Source: Limnobacter sp. (GTDB lineage: Bacteria > Pseudomonadota > Gammaproteobacteria > Burkholderiales > Burkholderiaceae_E). Taken from it: DNA of 46,336 nucleotides. The notes below the pieces were generated by a model that ran no database searches, was not told the DNA's origin, and worked only from the letters and a program-made list of their open reading frames with translations. The DNA lies in contig JAAZBL010000038.1 in NCBI GenBank assembly GCA_012513825.1, positions 1 to 46,336 on the forward strand, given 5' to 3'. This document shows, piece by piece, positions 35,196 through 43,218 of the stretch; the stretch's first letter is position 1; each line of letters starts with the position of its first letter. Made by a program: the position numbers and the translations under genes.

Positions 35196-37468
35196 TCGGC
35201 GCGCGACACCGGCGCCTCGCCCAGCGGCCTTCCTCCGGGGCCGTCCATGAACGTCTGCCAGGGCTGCGGCTCGACCTGGCCCACGCCGGGCTTGCTGTAG
35301 TCGCAGACCCCGTTCGGGAACACCGCGTTCAGCCGGCTCCACTGCGTTGCCGTGAAGTTGACGCGATAGTCGCCCAGGTTCAGCGGCTTGAGCTGGCATT
35401 TCATGATGTCGCTGGTCAACGGCTCGCCGGCGGCCACGCGCGTGTCACGGAATACCGGCCATTCGTCGATCCCCGGTTCGAAGACGTCGTCGACGATCGA
35501 CGAGGCCATGCTCGGCTCGGCGGCGGTGTTGCAGTAGACCGGGTCGGTGCTCCACTGGCCGATATCGCCACGCCAGCACGAGTCCACGGCGGCGGCCGGC
35601 TTGTTCGCGATCAGCTTCTCGCGCCAGCTCCGATCGCTGGTATCGGCTTCGACCCGCATCAGCCAGTCGTTCATCACGTCGAAGCGGCGCGCGGCCAGTT
35701 CCGGCAGGCGCTCCTTGTGACGCCAGATGACATGGTTCGCGTAGTCGCCGTGAACGGCGAGTATCCGGTTGCGCGTGACCCACGAGCGGAAGTCGTAATG
35801 CTCCTCGTTGATCTCGAAGCGCACGCCGGCAATGATCGCCACTTCGCCGAGATGGCGACCGTGAGTGACGCGACCCGAGCCGTGGGCGATCTCCGCGGCT
35901 TGCGGATCCGCCTGCATCCGCGTCGGTTGCCACTGCCCGTTGATGTCGTAGCCGCCGACCTGCTCGTTCATCGTGACGAACTGTTCCGGCGTGATCGCAC
36001 CGCTGTTCAGCGCCTCGAAGCCGTACTGGATGCCGACGTTGTCGAGCGGCGAGCGGGCGAAACCGGTGGCATCGCGGGGCCCGAACACCGAGATGTTGAA
36101 GTCCTGCAGCGTGCAGCGCTTGCCCTGCGGATTGGACGGCGACCACTGGTCCGCGGGGTTGCCGCAGCCGACGGTCGGGTCGATGTAGAACGGCGTACGG
36201 CTGGCCATGTTGGTGTTGGCCGGTCCTTCGCAGACCTGGTTCCAGCGATGGCCGGCGACCAGACCGCGCTGCATGACCGACATGTCCAGCGGCGTGCCGG
36301 CCTGGCTGTCGTGGTACCGCTTCAGCAGTCCGCAGTCGACGAATTCGCGGCCCGTCGTCCAGGTGTCCTGCCAGCCTTCGGCAGGCAGGATGCCCTGCAG
36401 CAGCCCCGGATAGTTCGATGCATGCAGGTGCTGCTGGTGCGCACCGCCGGAGCTGCCGTCGGCCATCGTGTAGCGGATCTCGCCGTAGCGCTCGGTGATG
36501 TACTCCTTGAGCATGATGACGGTCTCGGCCGAGGTCACGTCGTTGCAGTGCGAGCCGTACTGCGTCATCTCCGACGAGGCAACCATGAAGCCGCGGCTCA
36601 GCGCGTTGTCGTCCATCACGTTGCCGGGATTCGCCTGCACGCGCCGGTAGTCGCAGCCCGAGCCGAACTTCCAGAACAGCTTGCGGTTCCACGATTCGGG
36701 CACGCTCCATGGCGTCCAGCCCGCCGTCGGATCGGTCGGGTCGGCCAGGTAGGCGAGGTCGTACTTCCCGCGGTTCATCACGCCGCGTTCGATCCGCACG
36801 ATGTACGGCACCCGCTTGCCTTCGTCGGTCACCGTCGTTGCGATCTGCCCGGCCGGCGGCGGATTGTCGACGTCGTAGGGCTCGAAGGTTCCGGCAGTCG
36901 TGCGGTACTGGTACCGGTAGACCGGTGCGGCGATGTTGCACTTCTCGTCGAGCGGCTCGCCCAGGTCCGGGTTGTTCGGAGTCGGCGAGGCGACCTTGGT
37001 CGTGCAGGTCCACGGCGTGATCTGCTCTCCGGAAATCACCGGACCGCCGATCGGGTGGTTCGTGATCTCGAGCACGGCGCCCTTGCGCTCGGGAAGGGCC
37101 GCGCGCAACTCGTTCTTCCCGTCGACGAGGCCGGTGACCAGCCCGAAGAAACGGCCATCGGGTCGCAGGTCGAATGCCGAGCTCACGTCGACACCGTTCA
37201 GCTCGATCCGCAAGGCCTTCGGATCGACGTCGGCCGGCGCGACGACTTCGACCAGCGCGTCGCCGCCGGAGATCAGGTCGGCGCGGTTGGACAGCACCCG
37301 CAGTTCGGCGACCGGGCCGCTCAGGTCGGGGCCCGGGCCGCCATTGCCTCCGCCGCCGCCTCCGATGTCGACCGGATCGTCGGAGTCGCTGCTGCCGCAG
37401 CCGGCAATGATCATGGCCAACGCGATCGACGTGGCACGGGTCAGCAAAGGTCGTCTGCGCTTGTTCAT
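35192..37468 (-). CDS. DUF6351-type secreted lipoprotein, probable alpha/beta hydrolase (copy 2)
   Basis: This 758-residue protein is a paralogue of the gene at 27696. It has a lipoprotein signal (MIIAGC, then SSDSDD), a Gly-rich linker, the beta-rich LSNRADLISGGDALVEV domain and the family mark ITNHPIGGPVISG. The nucleophile elbow is ADGSSGGAHQQHLHASNYPG, with Ser340 as the probable nucleophile. About a dozen cysteines, several in pairs, fit a periplasmic or surface location. The C-terminus ends NGVCDYSKPG plus a tail. It is the last gene of the leftward cassette operon, 79 bp after the tannase gene, with a GGGGAGA ribosome site. It probably hydrolyses an ester or amide released outside the cell; the substrate is unknown. 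Confidence 0.85.
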   Translation of the reverse strand: MNKRRRPLLTRATSIALAMIIAGCGSSDSDDPVDIGGGGGGNGGPGPDLSGPVAELRVLSNRADLISGGDALVEVVAPADVDPKALRIELNGVDVSSAFDLRPDGRFFGLVTGLVDGKNELRAALPERKGAVLEITNHPIGGPVISGEQITPWTCTTKVASPTPNNPDLGEPLDEKCNIAAPVYRYQYRTTAGTFEPYDVDNPPPAGQIATTVTDEGKRVPYIVRIERGVMNRGKYDLAYLADPTDPTAGWTPWSVPESWNRKLFWKFGSGCDYRRVQANPGNVMDDNALSRGFMVASSEMTQYGSHCNDVTSAETVIMLKEYITERYGEIRYTMADGSSGGAHQQHLHASNYPGLLQGILPAEGWQDTWTTGREFVDCGLLKRYHDSQAGTPLDMSVMQRGLVAGHRWNQVCEGPANTNMASRTPFYIDPTVGCGNPADQWSPSNPQGKRCTLQDFNISVFGPRDATGFARSPLDNVGIQYGFEALNSGAITPEQFVTMNEQVGGYDINGQWQPTRMQADPQAAEIAHGSGRVTHGRHLGEVAIIAGVRFEINEEHYDFRSWVTRNRILAVHGDYANHVIWRHKERLPELAARRFDVMNDWLMRVEADTSDRSWREKLIANKPAAAVDSCWRGDIGQWSTDPVYCNTAAEPSMASSIVDDVFEPGIDEWPVFRDTRVAAGEPLTSDIMKCQLKPLNLGDYRVNFTATQWSRLNAVFPNGVCDYSKPGVGQVEPQPWQTFMDGPGGRPLGEAPVSRAE

Positions 37469-37547
37469 CTCGTCTCCCCTTCATGTGGAAGTTCGGGTCG
37501 GCCCGGCGAGCGCGCAGCGCCGCCGGATCCGGGAAAGTGCCGAGTGC

Positions 37548-39179
37548 TCATCGGCAATCGAAGTTGGCCGCGTCGTCGGTGCTGCCACTGCCCTTGTAGA
37601 CGGCCTTCTGCGGGTACGGGCACAGCGGCCGCGTGCGCGTCACCGTGTTGTCGGCGACGCGCGCGGCAACGATCCGCTCGGGCGGCTGCCCCTGCTCGAC
37701 CCAGCGATCGAGCGCCATCAGCAGGTCGTTGTCGGCCGTGGCATTGGGCGCCTGGATGCCGGAGTTGCCGAAGACCGTGGGTCCGGCGCCTCCGCTGCAG
37801 TGACCCATGCCCGGCGCGAGGAACAGGCGGAAGAAGTCCTGCGTGGCTTGCGGTCCGCCCTGGGCTGCCTGCACCGCATCGTGATACGCGATCGTGTCGA
37901 GCGCGTTGACCACGGCGTCCTGCCACCCGTGATAGACGATGGCCTTGCCGCCCGCGGCCTTGAAGGCCGACAGGTCGGTCGAGGTCTGGTCGACGAGCGG
38001 GCCGATCTTCGCGTCGGCGAAGGCCAGGTCCCGGTCGTAGTCGAAGCTCCACCAGTCCCACTGCGGATTATCGAAGACCCACAGACGCCAGTAGTCGGCA
38101 CGGACCGGCGCGTTGCTGCCCCAGTAACCGGACCAGGAGGCCTCGGTGCCTACCGGATAGCCGGGGTAGATCTGCTCGCCGGTGCGCGGATTCGTCGGCC
38201 CGGCGTAGATCTTGCGGGCGACCTCGATCTGGTCGGCAGTCAGGCAGTCGTCGGTTTCGACCCCCGTGCATTGCAGGCTGCCGACGTCGAAGTAGTCGCT
38301 CGTGCAGGCGCGCGGGTCCTCGATCACGCCATCGGGCACGCCGTCGATCGTGTCGCAGGCCGCGACCGCCCGCTCGGTGATCAGTCGCGCCTTCGCGGCG
38401 GAGAGGAACGTCGGCGTATCGCTGTTCGGCACACGGTTGGCCTGGAAGCGGTACAGGAATTCGACGTTCAGGCGCGTGCGATTGTGGCCCGGCGCGCCCG
38501 CAATGACTCCGTCGAAGTCCTCGGGGTAGCGCTGCATCTCGGCAAAACCCTGGTGACCGCCGGTCGAGCAGCCGTAGTAGTAGGCGCGGCTGGGCGACTG
38601 TGCCTTGTGGCCGCCGACCAGCGCGCGCGACGGTGCGGTGATCGCATGGATCGAACGGCTGCCCCAGTCACGGATCTTTTCGGGTTGGCCGACGCCCCAG
38701 AACATCTCGTTCGGGTCGCTGGACTGGTGCCCGGTATCGCCGCCCACCACGGCATAACCCTGGCGCATCGCATAGGCCATGTCGCGGTAGCTCAGGGCTG
38801 GGCTGTAGCCGCCGTTTCCGGTCACGACCATCTTGCCGTTCCAGTCCGGATCTTCGGGTACCCAGACCTCGAACTCGATCAGCGAGGCCGTCGTCGGCGT
38901 GGCCTTCGCGGTGATCCTGCAGAAGGCCGGCAGATCGTCGAAGGCAGTCCGGCTGCCCTGCGGCGTATAGCTGCCTGCCGGGATTCTTTCGGCGCCGGTC
39001 ACGGTGGCGCCATCGAGTTCGACGGCGGCCAATGCCGTACTGTCGCAGCTCAGCGGCTCGGCGGCGACGGGCGGCGGCGGCGCAGGTGCGTCGTCGTCGT
39101 CCGAACCCCCGCAAGCGGCGAGCATCGAGACGAGCAGCGCCGATGCGAGTGGCAGTCGACGTTTCGGTGACGGGTTCAT
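37548..39179 (-). CDS. Tannase/feruloyl esterase family lipoprotein
   Basis: This 543-residue secreted esterase belongs to the tannase/feruloyl-esterase family, which cleaves esters of phenolic acids or similar compounds (some members act on MHET). The lipobox is LAAC (Cys23), followed by GGSDDDD. The nucleophile is Ser205 in YYGCSTGGHQG, next to Cys204. His460 in GMGHCSGG is followed by Cys461. The CS and HC pairs form the disulfide that joins the catalytic residues in this family. RYPEDFDGVIAGAPGHN is the usual segment after the nucleophile, and acidic calcium-site loops are likely. The start is ATG 39179 with GGAGGAG upstream. It lies between the Bug and DUF6351 genes in the cassette operon. 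Confidence 0.92.
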   Translation of the reverse strand: MNPSPKRRLPLASALLVSMLAACGGSDDDDAPAPPPPVAAEPLSCDSTALAAVELDGATVTGAERIPAGSYTPQGSRTAFDDLPAFCRITAKATPTTASLIEFEVWVPEDPDWNGKMVVTGNGGYSPALSYRDMAYAMRQGYAVVGGDTGHQSSDPNEMFWGVGQPEKIRDWGSRSIHAITAPSRALVGGHKAQSPSRAYYYGCSTGGHQGFAEMQRYPEDFDGVIAGAPGHNRTRLNVEFLYRFQANRVPNSDTPTFLSAAKARLITERAVAACDTIDGVPDGVIEDPRACTSDYFDVGSLQCTGVETDDCLTADQIEVARKIYAGPTNPRTGEQIYPGYPVGTEASWSGYWGSNAPVRADYWRLWVFDNPQWDWWSFDYDRDLAFADAKIGPLVDQTSTDLSAFKAAGGKAIVYHGWQDAVVNALDTIAYHDAVQAAQGGPQATQDFFRLFLAPGMGHCSGGAGPTVFGNSGIQAPNATADNDLLMALDRWVEQGQPPERIVAARVADNTVTRTRPLCPYPQKAVYKGSGSTDDAANFDCR

Positions 39180-39255
39180 GCGGATCTCCTCCAATGCGAT
39201 TTCAGTTGCGCGAGCTCGGCCGGCAGCCCAAGTCGTGTTGCTCGCGAGGAAAGGG

Positions 39256-39280
39256 CGAACCGGATCGACGATCCGGTTCG
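39256..39280 (-). promoter_or_regulatory. Perfect intercistronic hairpin between Bug and tannase genes
   Basis: An 11-bp perfect stem (39256-39266 with 39270-39280, 3-nt loop) lies 11 bp after the Bug stop codon. No T-run follows, so it may stabilise the upstream message or attenuate rather than terminate. Confidence 0.55.
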
Positions 39281-39290
39281 TCGACGCTGC

Positions 39291-40292
39291 TCACTCGGGC
39301 TGGATTCCCGCCGCCCTGATCACGCGTCCCCACTTGGCCGCTTCTTCGGCCTGGAACTTCGCGAGCTCCTCGGGGGTCGTCGTCCAGGCGGTCGAGCCGC
39401 TGCCGGCGAAGAAGTTCTTCGCCGCTTCGTCCTGCGTGGCCTTGACCAGCACTTCGCGCAGCTTCTCGACGACCTCCGGCGGTGTCCCGGCCGGCGCGTA
39501 GGCGGCGAACCAGTAGCCCATGTCGTAGCCGTCGACGCCGGCTTCGGCGATCGTCGGGATGTCCGCCAGCAGCGGGTTGCGCTGCGTCGTCGAGACGCCG
39601 AGCGCCTTCAGCTTGCCGCTCCTGACCTGCGGCACGCCGGTCGACGTGTCGGTGATCATGAAATCGATCTGGCCGCCCATCAGGTCGGTCAGTGCGTTCG
39701 GATTGCTCTTGTACGGCACGTGCAGGATGTCGGTCTCGGTCAGTTGCTTGAACATCTCGCCGGCCATCCGGCTCGACGAGCTGCCGCTGCCGAAGCTGAG
39801 CTTTCCGGGCGCCTTCTTCGCCGCCGCCACCAGTTCCATCACGTTGCCGTAAGGCGCGTCGGGGCGCACGACGAGCACCTGGCCTCCCTTGCCGAGCCCG
39901 GTGATCGGCGCGAAGTCCTTGACCGGGTCGTAGCTGAGCTTCTTGTAGAGGTGCTCGTTGGCCGCGTGCGTCGTGTTCGTCGTGATCAGCACCGTGTAGC
40001 CGTCGGGCGCTGCGTTGGCAACGAGTTGCGCGGCGATCTGGCCGCTGGCGCCACCCTTGTTCTCGACGACCACCGGCTGCCCCGTCTGCTCGCTGACCGA
40101 ACGTCCGAGCGCGCGGCCGAGCTGGTCGGTCGCGCTGCCGGCGGCGAACGGAATGACGAAGGAAAGGGTCTTCGACGGGAAGGCCTGCGCCGCCGCCTGC
40201 GGCGGCAGCGCAGCGGCGACGGTCGCGGCCAGCGCGGCGGCCAGCGCGGCGGCCAGCCAGGGGCGACGGGTGGAAGCGGGGTGCTCGGTCAT
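39291..40292 (-). CDS. Bug-family tripartite tricarboxylate transporter substrate-binding protein (cassette)
   Basis: This 333-residue periplasmic binding protein has a signal peptide (cleavage near AAAQA, residue 35) and a mature start FPSKTLSFVIPFAAGSATD. The family marks NKGGASGQIAAQLV, PDGYTVLITT, HVPYKSNPNALTDL and PAGTPPEVVEKL are all present. It shares only the family pattern with the Bug protein at 1162-2166. No TctA/TctB membrane subunits are encoded in the cassette, so transport would use a partner from elsewhere, or the protein may act as a sensor. Its ligand is probably the product of the neighbouring esterases. Confidence 0.92.
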   Translation of the reverse strand: MTEHPASTRRPWLAAALAAALAATVAAALPPQAAAQAFPSKTLSFVIPFAAGSATDQLGRALGRSVSEQTGQPVVVENKGGASGQIAAQLVANAAPDGYTVLITTNTTHAANEHLYKKLSYDPVKDFAPITGLGKGGQVLVVRPDAPYGNVMELVAAAKKAPGKLSFGSGSSSSRMAGEMFKQLTETDILHVPYKSNPNALTDLMGGQIDFMITDTSTGVPQVRSGKLKALGVSTTQRNPLLADIPTIAEAGVDGYDMGYWFAAYAPAGTPPEVVEKLREVLVKATQDEAAKNFFAGSGSTAWTTTPEELAKFQAEEAAKWGRVIRAAGIQPE

Positions 40293-40372
40293 TGCGTCTC
40301 TCTTGGTTGGAACTGTCGTAAATCGGTCGGGTGTCGGCGGATACGGAAATCTCGGATGCCGCTCGACGCGCG

Positions 40373-40744
40373 TCAGCGCTCGATCGGGGGGCCGGCCAGG
40401 CAGGGCAGCAGCGAGCGCGGTACGCGGATCGGCAACTCGAGCAGCAGGAAGGACAGCGCCTTGCCGTGGCTGTCGAGGTTCAGCGCGTCGTTGACGCCGC
40501 CGTCGAGCACGTCGTCGAGCACGAAGTTCAGGCAGTGCAGGCTGGGCAGCTCGTAGCGCACGACGCGCGACGGCCGACGGTGCGCGAACTGCGCGGCGAC
40601 AGCCGCTTCGGTGACCTGTTCGAGCAGCAGCGGCCACAGCTTCGGGTGCCAGGCGACGACACTGATGTTGCAGCGATTGCCCTTGTCCCCGGTGCGGCCG
40701 TGAGCGGCCCGGTACAGCGGTACCGTCAGCGAATCGGTCGTCAT
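40373..40744 (-). CDS. AtuA C-terminal-domain-like protein
   Basis: This 123-residue protein matches the small domain that follows AtuA/DUF1446 proteins, either fused or as a separate gene. It begins VPLYRAAHGRTGDKGNRCNI, with the characteristic HGRTGDKGN, and continues NISVVAWHPKLWPLL, then LPSLHCLNFVLDDVLDGGV and LNLDSHGKALS. Its ATG overlaps the stop of the AtuA gene (40741-40744), so the two are made together and probably form a complex. AtuA-type proteins are known from acyclic terpene use; the reaction here is not known. Confidence 0.88.
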   Translation of the reverse strand: MTTDSLTVPLYRAAHGRTGDKGNRCNISVVAWHPKLWPLLLEQVTEAAVAAQFAHRRPSRVVRYELPSLHCLNFVLDDVLDGGVNDALNLDSHGKALSFLLLELPIRVPRSLLPCLAGPPIER

Positions 40745-42099
40745 CGCGTGGCCTCGACGAAGCAGAAGCGGCACGGCGCCTGCTCGCGCGGCACGCTGCA
40801 CGAGACGGTGCCCAGCCGCTGGCGCAATCCGGTTCGCACGCCGCCGCCGCCCGCCGGACCGCAGGTGTAGAGCGCGTTGACCTCGCGGGCCAGGCGTTCG
40901 GCGCTGGCCCGGTCGCGATGGTTCATCGCGATGCGCAGCCGCACGTCGGTGGCGCCGCGGTCGGGGAACCCGGCCAGCCAGCGCCCGTCGTCGTCGGCGA
41001 ACAGGCTGGTCACGCCGATGAGGTCGACGCGCAAGGGGCCCAGTCCAGCGAGCCGCTCGCGCAGCACCTCGGCGGCCAGCCGCGCGCGCGCTTCGGCGCG
41101 TGCACCGGCGTACGAGATCTCGCCCTCGGCCAGCCAGCCGGTCGCATGGAACAGGTTCACCTTCAGCGTGGCCGGACGCGCATGACCGCGCACGCCGGTC
41201 AGGCGCACGCGGTCCGGCGCCAGTTCGCGGACCTCGGCCCCGGTGATGTCGGCGACCACGTCGGGCGTCAGGTAGGCCGCCGGATCGTGGACCTCGTACA
41301 GCAGCTGCTCCTTGACCGTATGCGCGTCGATCCGGCCGCCGGTATTCGCGGGCTTCGTGATCGTGCAGTTGCCGTCGGCATCGATCTCGGCGATCGGGTA
41401 TCCGAGCCGCGCCATGCCCGGGACGTCCTTGTATCCGGGGTCGGCGTAGTAGCCGCCGGTGACCTGGGTGCCGCATTCGAGCAGGTGACCGACCATCGTC
41501 GCACGGCCGATGCGCATCCAGTCGTCGCGCGCCCATCCGAAATGCGCGAGCGCCGGACCGACCGCGAGCGACGGATCGGCCACGCGGCCGCAGACGACGA
41601 TGTCGGCGCCGGCCTGCAGTGCGTCGGCGATCGCTTCGGCGCCCTGGTAGGCGTTCGCAGAGACCAGCGCGAGGCTGTCGAGTGCAGGCCCGAGCGCGGT
41701 GCGCAACAGCGGGCGATGCGCGACATCGGACAAGTCGTCGCCTTCGAGGATCGCGACCCGCGGTGGCGCGAGTCCGAGCTCGCGCGCCAGCGCGTGGATC
41801 CGTCGGGCCGCTCCCGCGGGATTGGCGGCGCCGAAATTGCTGACGATGCGCACGCGATGCGCGAGGCAGGTGGCGAGCACGGGGCGCAGCAGTTCGTCGA
41901 GAAGCGGCTCGTAGCCGCCGTCGGGATCGGAGCGGCGCGCGAGCTGGGCCAGTGCGAGCGTGCGTTCGGCCAGCGTCTCGAAGATCAGGAACGACGGGCC
42001 GCCCGCTGCGACGAGCGCCTGCACGACGGGCTCGGCCGCGTCACTGCGGTCGCCCGAGAAACCGGCCGCACAGCCGATGCGCAGAATGTCGTTCCTCAC
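40741..42099 (-). CDS. Acyclic terpene utilization AtuA-type protein (DUF1446)
   Basis: This 452-residue cytoplasmic protein opens LRIGCAAGFSGDRSDAA, the usual AtuA beginning, and contains IVSNFGAANPAGAARRI, ADIVVCGRVADPSL, ECGTQVTGGYYADPGYKD and TKPANTGGRI in family order. AtuA proteins occur in terpenoid and branched-acid catabolic operons; their chemistry is unclear. The start has GAGG nearby, 87 bp from the divergent LysR gene. It is the first gene of the leftward cassette operon. Confidence 0.9.
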   Translation of the reverse strand: MRNDILRIGCAAGFSGDRSDAAEPVVQALVAAGGPSFLIFETLAERTLALAQLARRSDPDGGYEPLLDELLRPVLATCLAHRVRIVSNFGAANPAGAARRIHALARELGLAPPRVAILEGDDLSDVAHRPLLRTALGPALDSLALVSANAYQGAEAIADALQAGADIVVCGRVADPSLAVGPALAHFGWARDDWMRIGRATMVGHLLECGTQVTGGYYADPGYKDVPGMARLGYPIAEIDADGNCTITKPANTGGRIDAHTVKEQLLYEVHDPAAYLTPDVVADITGAEVRELAPDRVRLTGVRGHARPATLKVNLFHATGWLAEGEISYAGARAEARARLAAEVLRERLAGLGPLRVDLIGVTSLFADDDGRWLAGFPDRGATDVRLRIAMNHRDRASAERLAREVNALYTCGPAGGGGVRTGLRQRLGTVSCSVPREQAPCRFCFVEATR

Positions 42100-42123
42100 G
42101 AGCCTCCCCCTGGTCCGCCCGAC

Positions 42124-42175
42124 AATGTAGAGTGGCTTTGCTCATCCGTGAATTCGAAAGTTGCTATCAATTGAT
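42124..42175 (-). promoter_or_regulatory. Cassette promoter and possible LysR operator
   Basis: On the minus strand TTCACG (42152-42147) lies 17 nt from TACATT (42129-42124), a weak promoter for the AtuA operon. Just upstream is ATCAATTGAT (42166-42175), a perfect palindrome, and an AT-richer stretch unlike the surrounding DNA. This 87-bp divergent region is where the LysR protein would be expected to bind. Confidence 0.45.
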
Positions 42176-42186
42176 CCCCAAAACAG

Positions 42187-43134
42187 ATGAATGGACCGCG
42201 ACCGAACGTTTCGCTTCGCCAGTTGCAGGCTTTTCTCGCATTGGCCGAGCAACGCAGCTTCACTCGCGCCGCCGCGCTCAGTCACCTGTCGCAGCCGGCC
42301 TTCAGCGCGCTGATCTCGCAGCTCGAGGGCGCGCTCGGATTGCGCCTGTTCGACCGCAGTACGCGCCACGTCGAGCCGACGCCGGAGGGGATCGAGTTCG
42401 AGCGCTCGGCGCGACGCGTGCTGGCCGAACTCGACGCAGCCTTGTCGGGAGTCTCGGACCAGCTTGCGCGACGACGCGGCCGCGTCTCGATCGCCTTGCT
42501 GCCGTCGCTGGCCGCGGGGTGGCTGCCCGAGATCCTGCACGACTATCGCGCCGCCTACCCGGGTGTGGAGATCGAAGTGGCCGACGTGCTGTCCGAGCCG
42601 TGCGTGGACCTGGTTCGCCGGGGACAGGCCGATTTCGCGCTCGCGGCCGTGCGCGCCGACACCGAGGAGTTGCAGGCCGAGCCGTTCTGCCGTGACGATT
42701 TCCATCTCGTCTGTCCAGCCGGCCACCCGCTGCTGGCGCTGGCCGAGGTGCGACCGCGCGATGTCGCGGCCTGGCCGTTCGTGCACATGGCGCGCAACTC
42801 GAGCGTGCGCCAGTACCTCGATTCCGCGCTGCATCCGCTGAAGATGAAAACGCTGATGGAGGTCGACCAGCTCGCCACGGTGATGGGGATGGTGCGCGCC
42901 GGCCTCGGCGTCAGCATGATCCCGGCGTTGACGCTGTTTCACTTCGCGCAGCCCGGCCTCGTCACGCGGCGGCTGGCCTGGGCCGGGCTCGAACGCCACA
43001 TCTACCTGGTGCGCCGGCGCGAGCGCAGCCTGTCGCTGGCAGCGCAGAGCCTGTACGAGCGGGTCAAGGCGCAGCCGCCTGCGACGTCGATGCGGCCGCG
43101 GCGCGTCCGGCGCACCGGCCGTGCCCTATCATGA
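42187..43134 (+). CDS. LysR-family transcriptional regulator
   Basis: This 315-residue regulator has the N-terminal winged helix-turn-helix (SLRQLQAFLALAEQRSFTRAA, then LSHLSQPAFSALISQLEGAL and LFDRSTRHVEPTPEG) and a periplasmic-binding-like effector domain from about residue 95. It is divergent from the AtuA operon and probably activates it in response to a pathway intermediate. No clear ribosome site is seen before ATG 42187. The C-terminal 15 residues are basic. Confidence 0.93.
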   Translation: MNGPRPNVSLRQLQAFLALAEQRSFTRAAALSHLSQPAFSALISQLEGALGLRLFDRSTRHVEPTPEGIEFERSARRVLAELDAALSGVSDQLARRRGRVSIALLPSLAAGWLPEILHDYRAAYPGVEIEVADVLSEPCVDLVRRGQADFALAAVRADTEELQAEPFCRDDFHLVCPAGHPLLALAEVRPRDVAAWPFVHMARNSSVRQYLDSALHPLKMKTLMEVDQLATVMGMVRAGLGVSMIPALTLFHFAQPGLVTRRLAWAGLERHIYLVRRRERSLSLAAQSLYERVKAQPPATSMRPRRVRRTGRALS

Positions 43135-43182
43135 GCGCCAATGAAATCACCCGTGACGCGCCGACGCGATGATTCGCCGACC

Positions 43183-43191
43183 TGATCGCCG
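43183..43191 (+). repeat. 9-bp direct repeat, right junction of the catabolic cassette
   Basis: TGATCGCCG, identical to 35171-35179, 27 bp before the permease 2 ATG. If the segment between the repeats is removed, permease 1 and 2 are 45 bp or less apart. Confidence 0.35.
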
Positions 43192-43218
43192 CAGCCAACG
43201 CCCACCGGCCTGCTGACG

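Noticed and set aside
35717-37909. 730-codon plus-strand ORF over DUF6351 copy 2
   Set aside because: Antisense shadow; Val/Asp/Arg-rich without domains.
43141-43185. Fourteen-codon ORF after the LysR gene (MKSPVTRRRDDSPT)
   Set aside because: Too short, no ribosome site and no evidence of translation; might be only spacer.
35174-43218. Prophage or integrative element at the cassette
   Set aside because: No integrase, transposase, tRNA or long terminal repeat is visible; only the 9-bp direct words.
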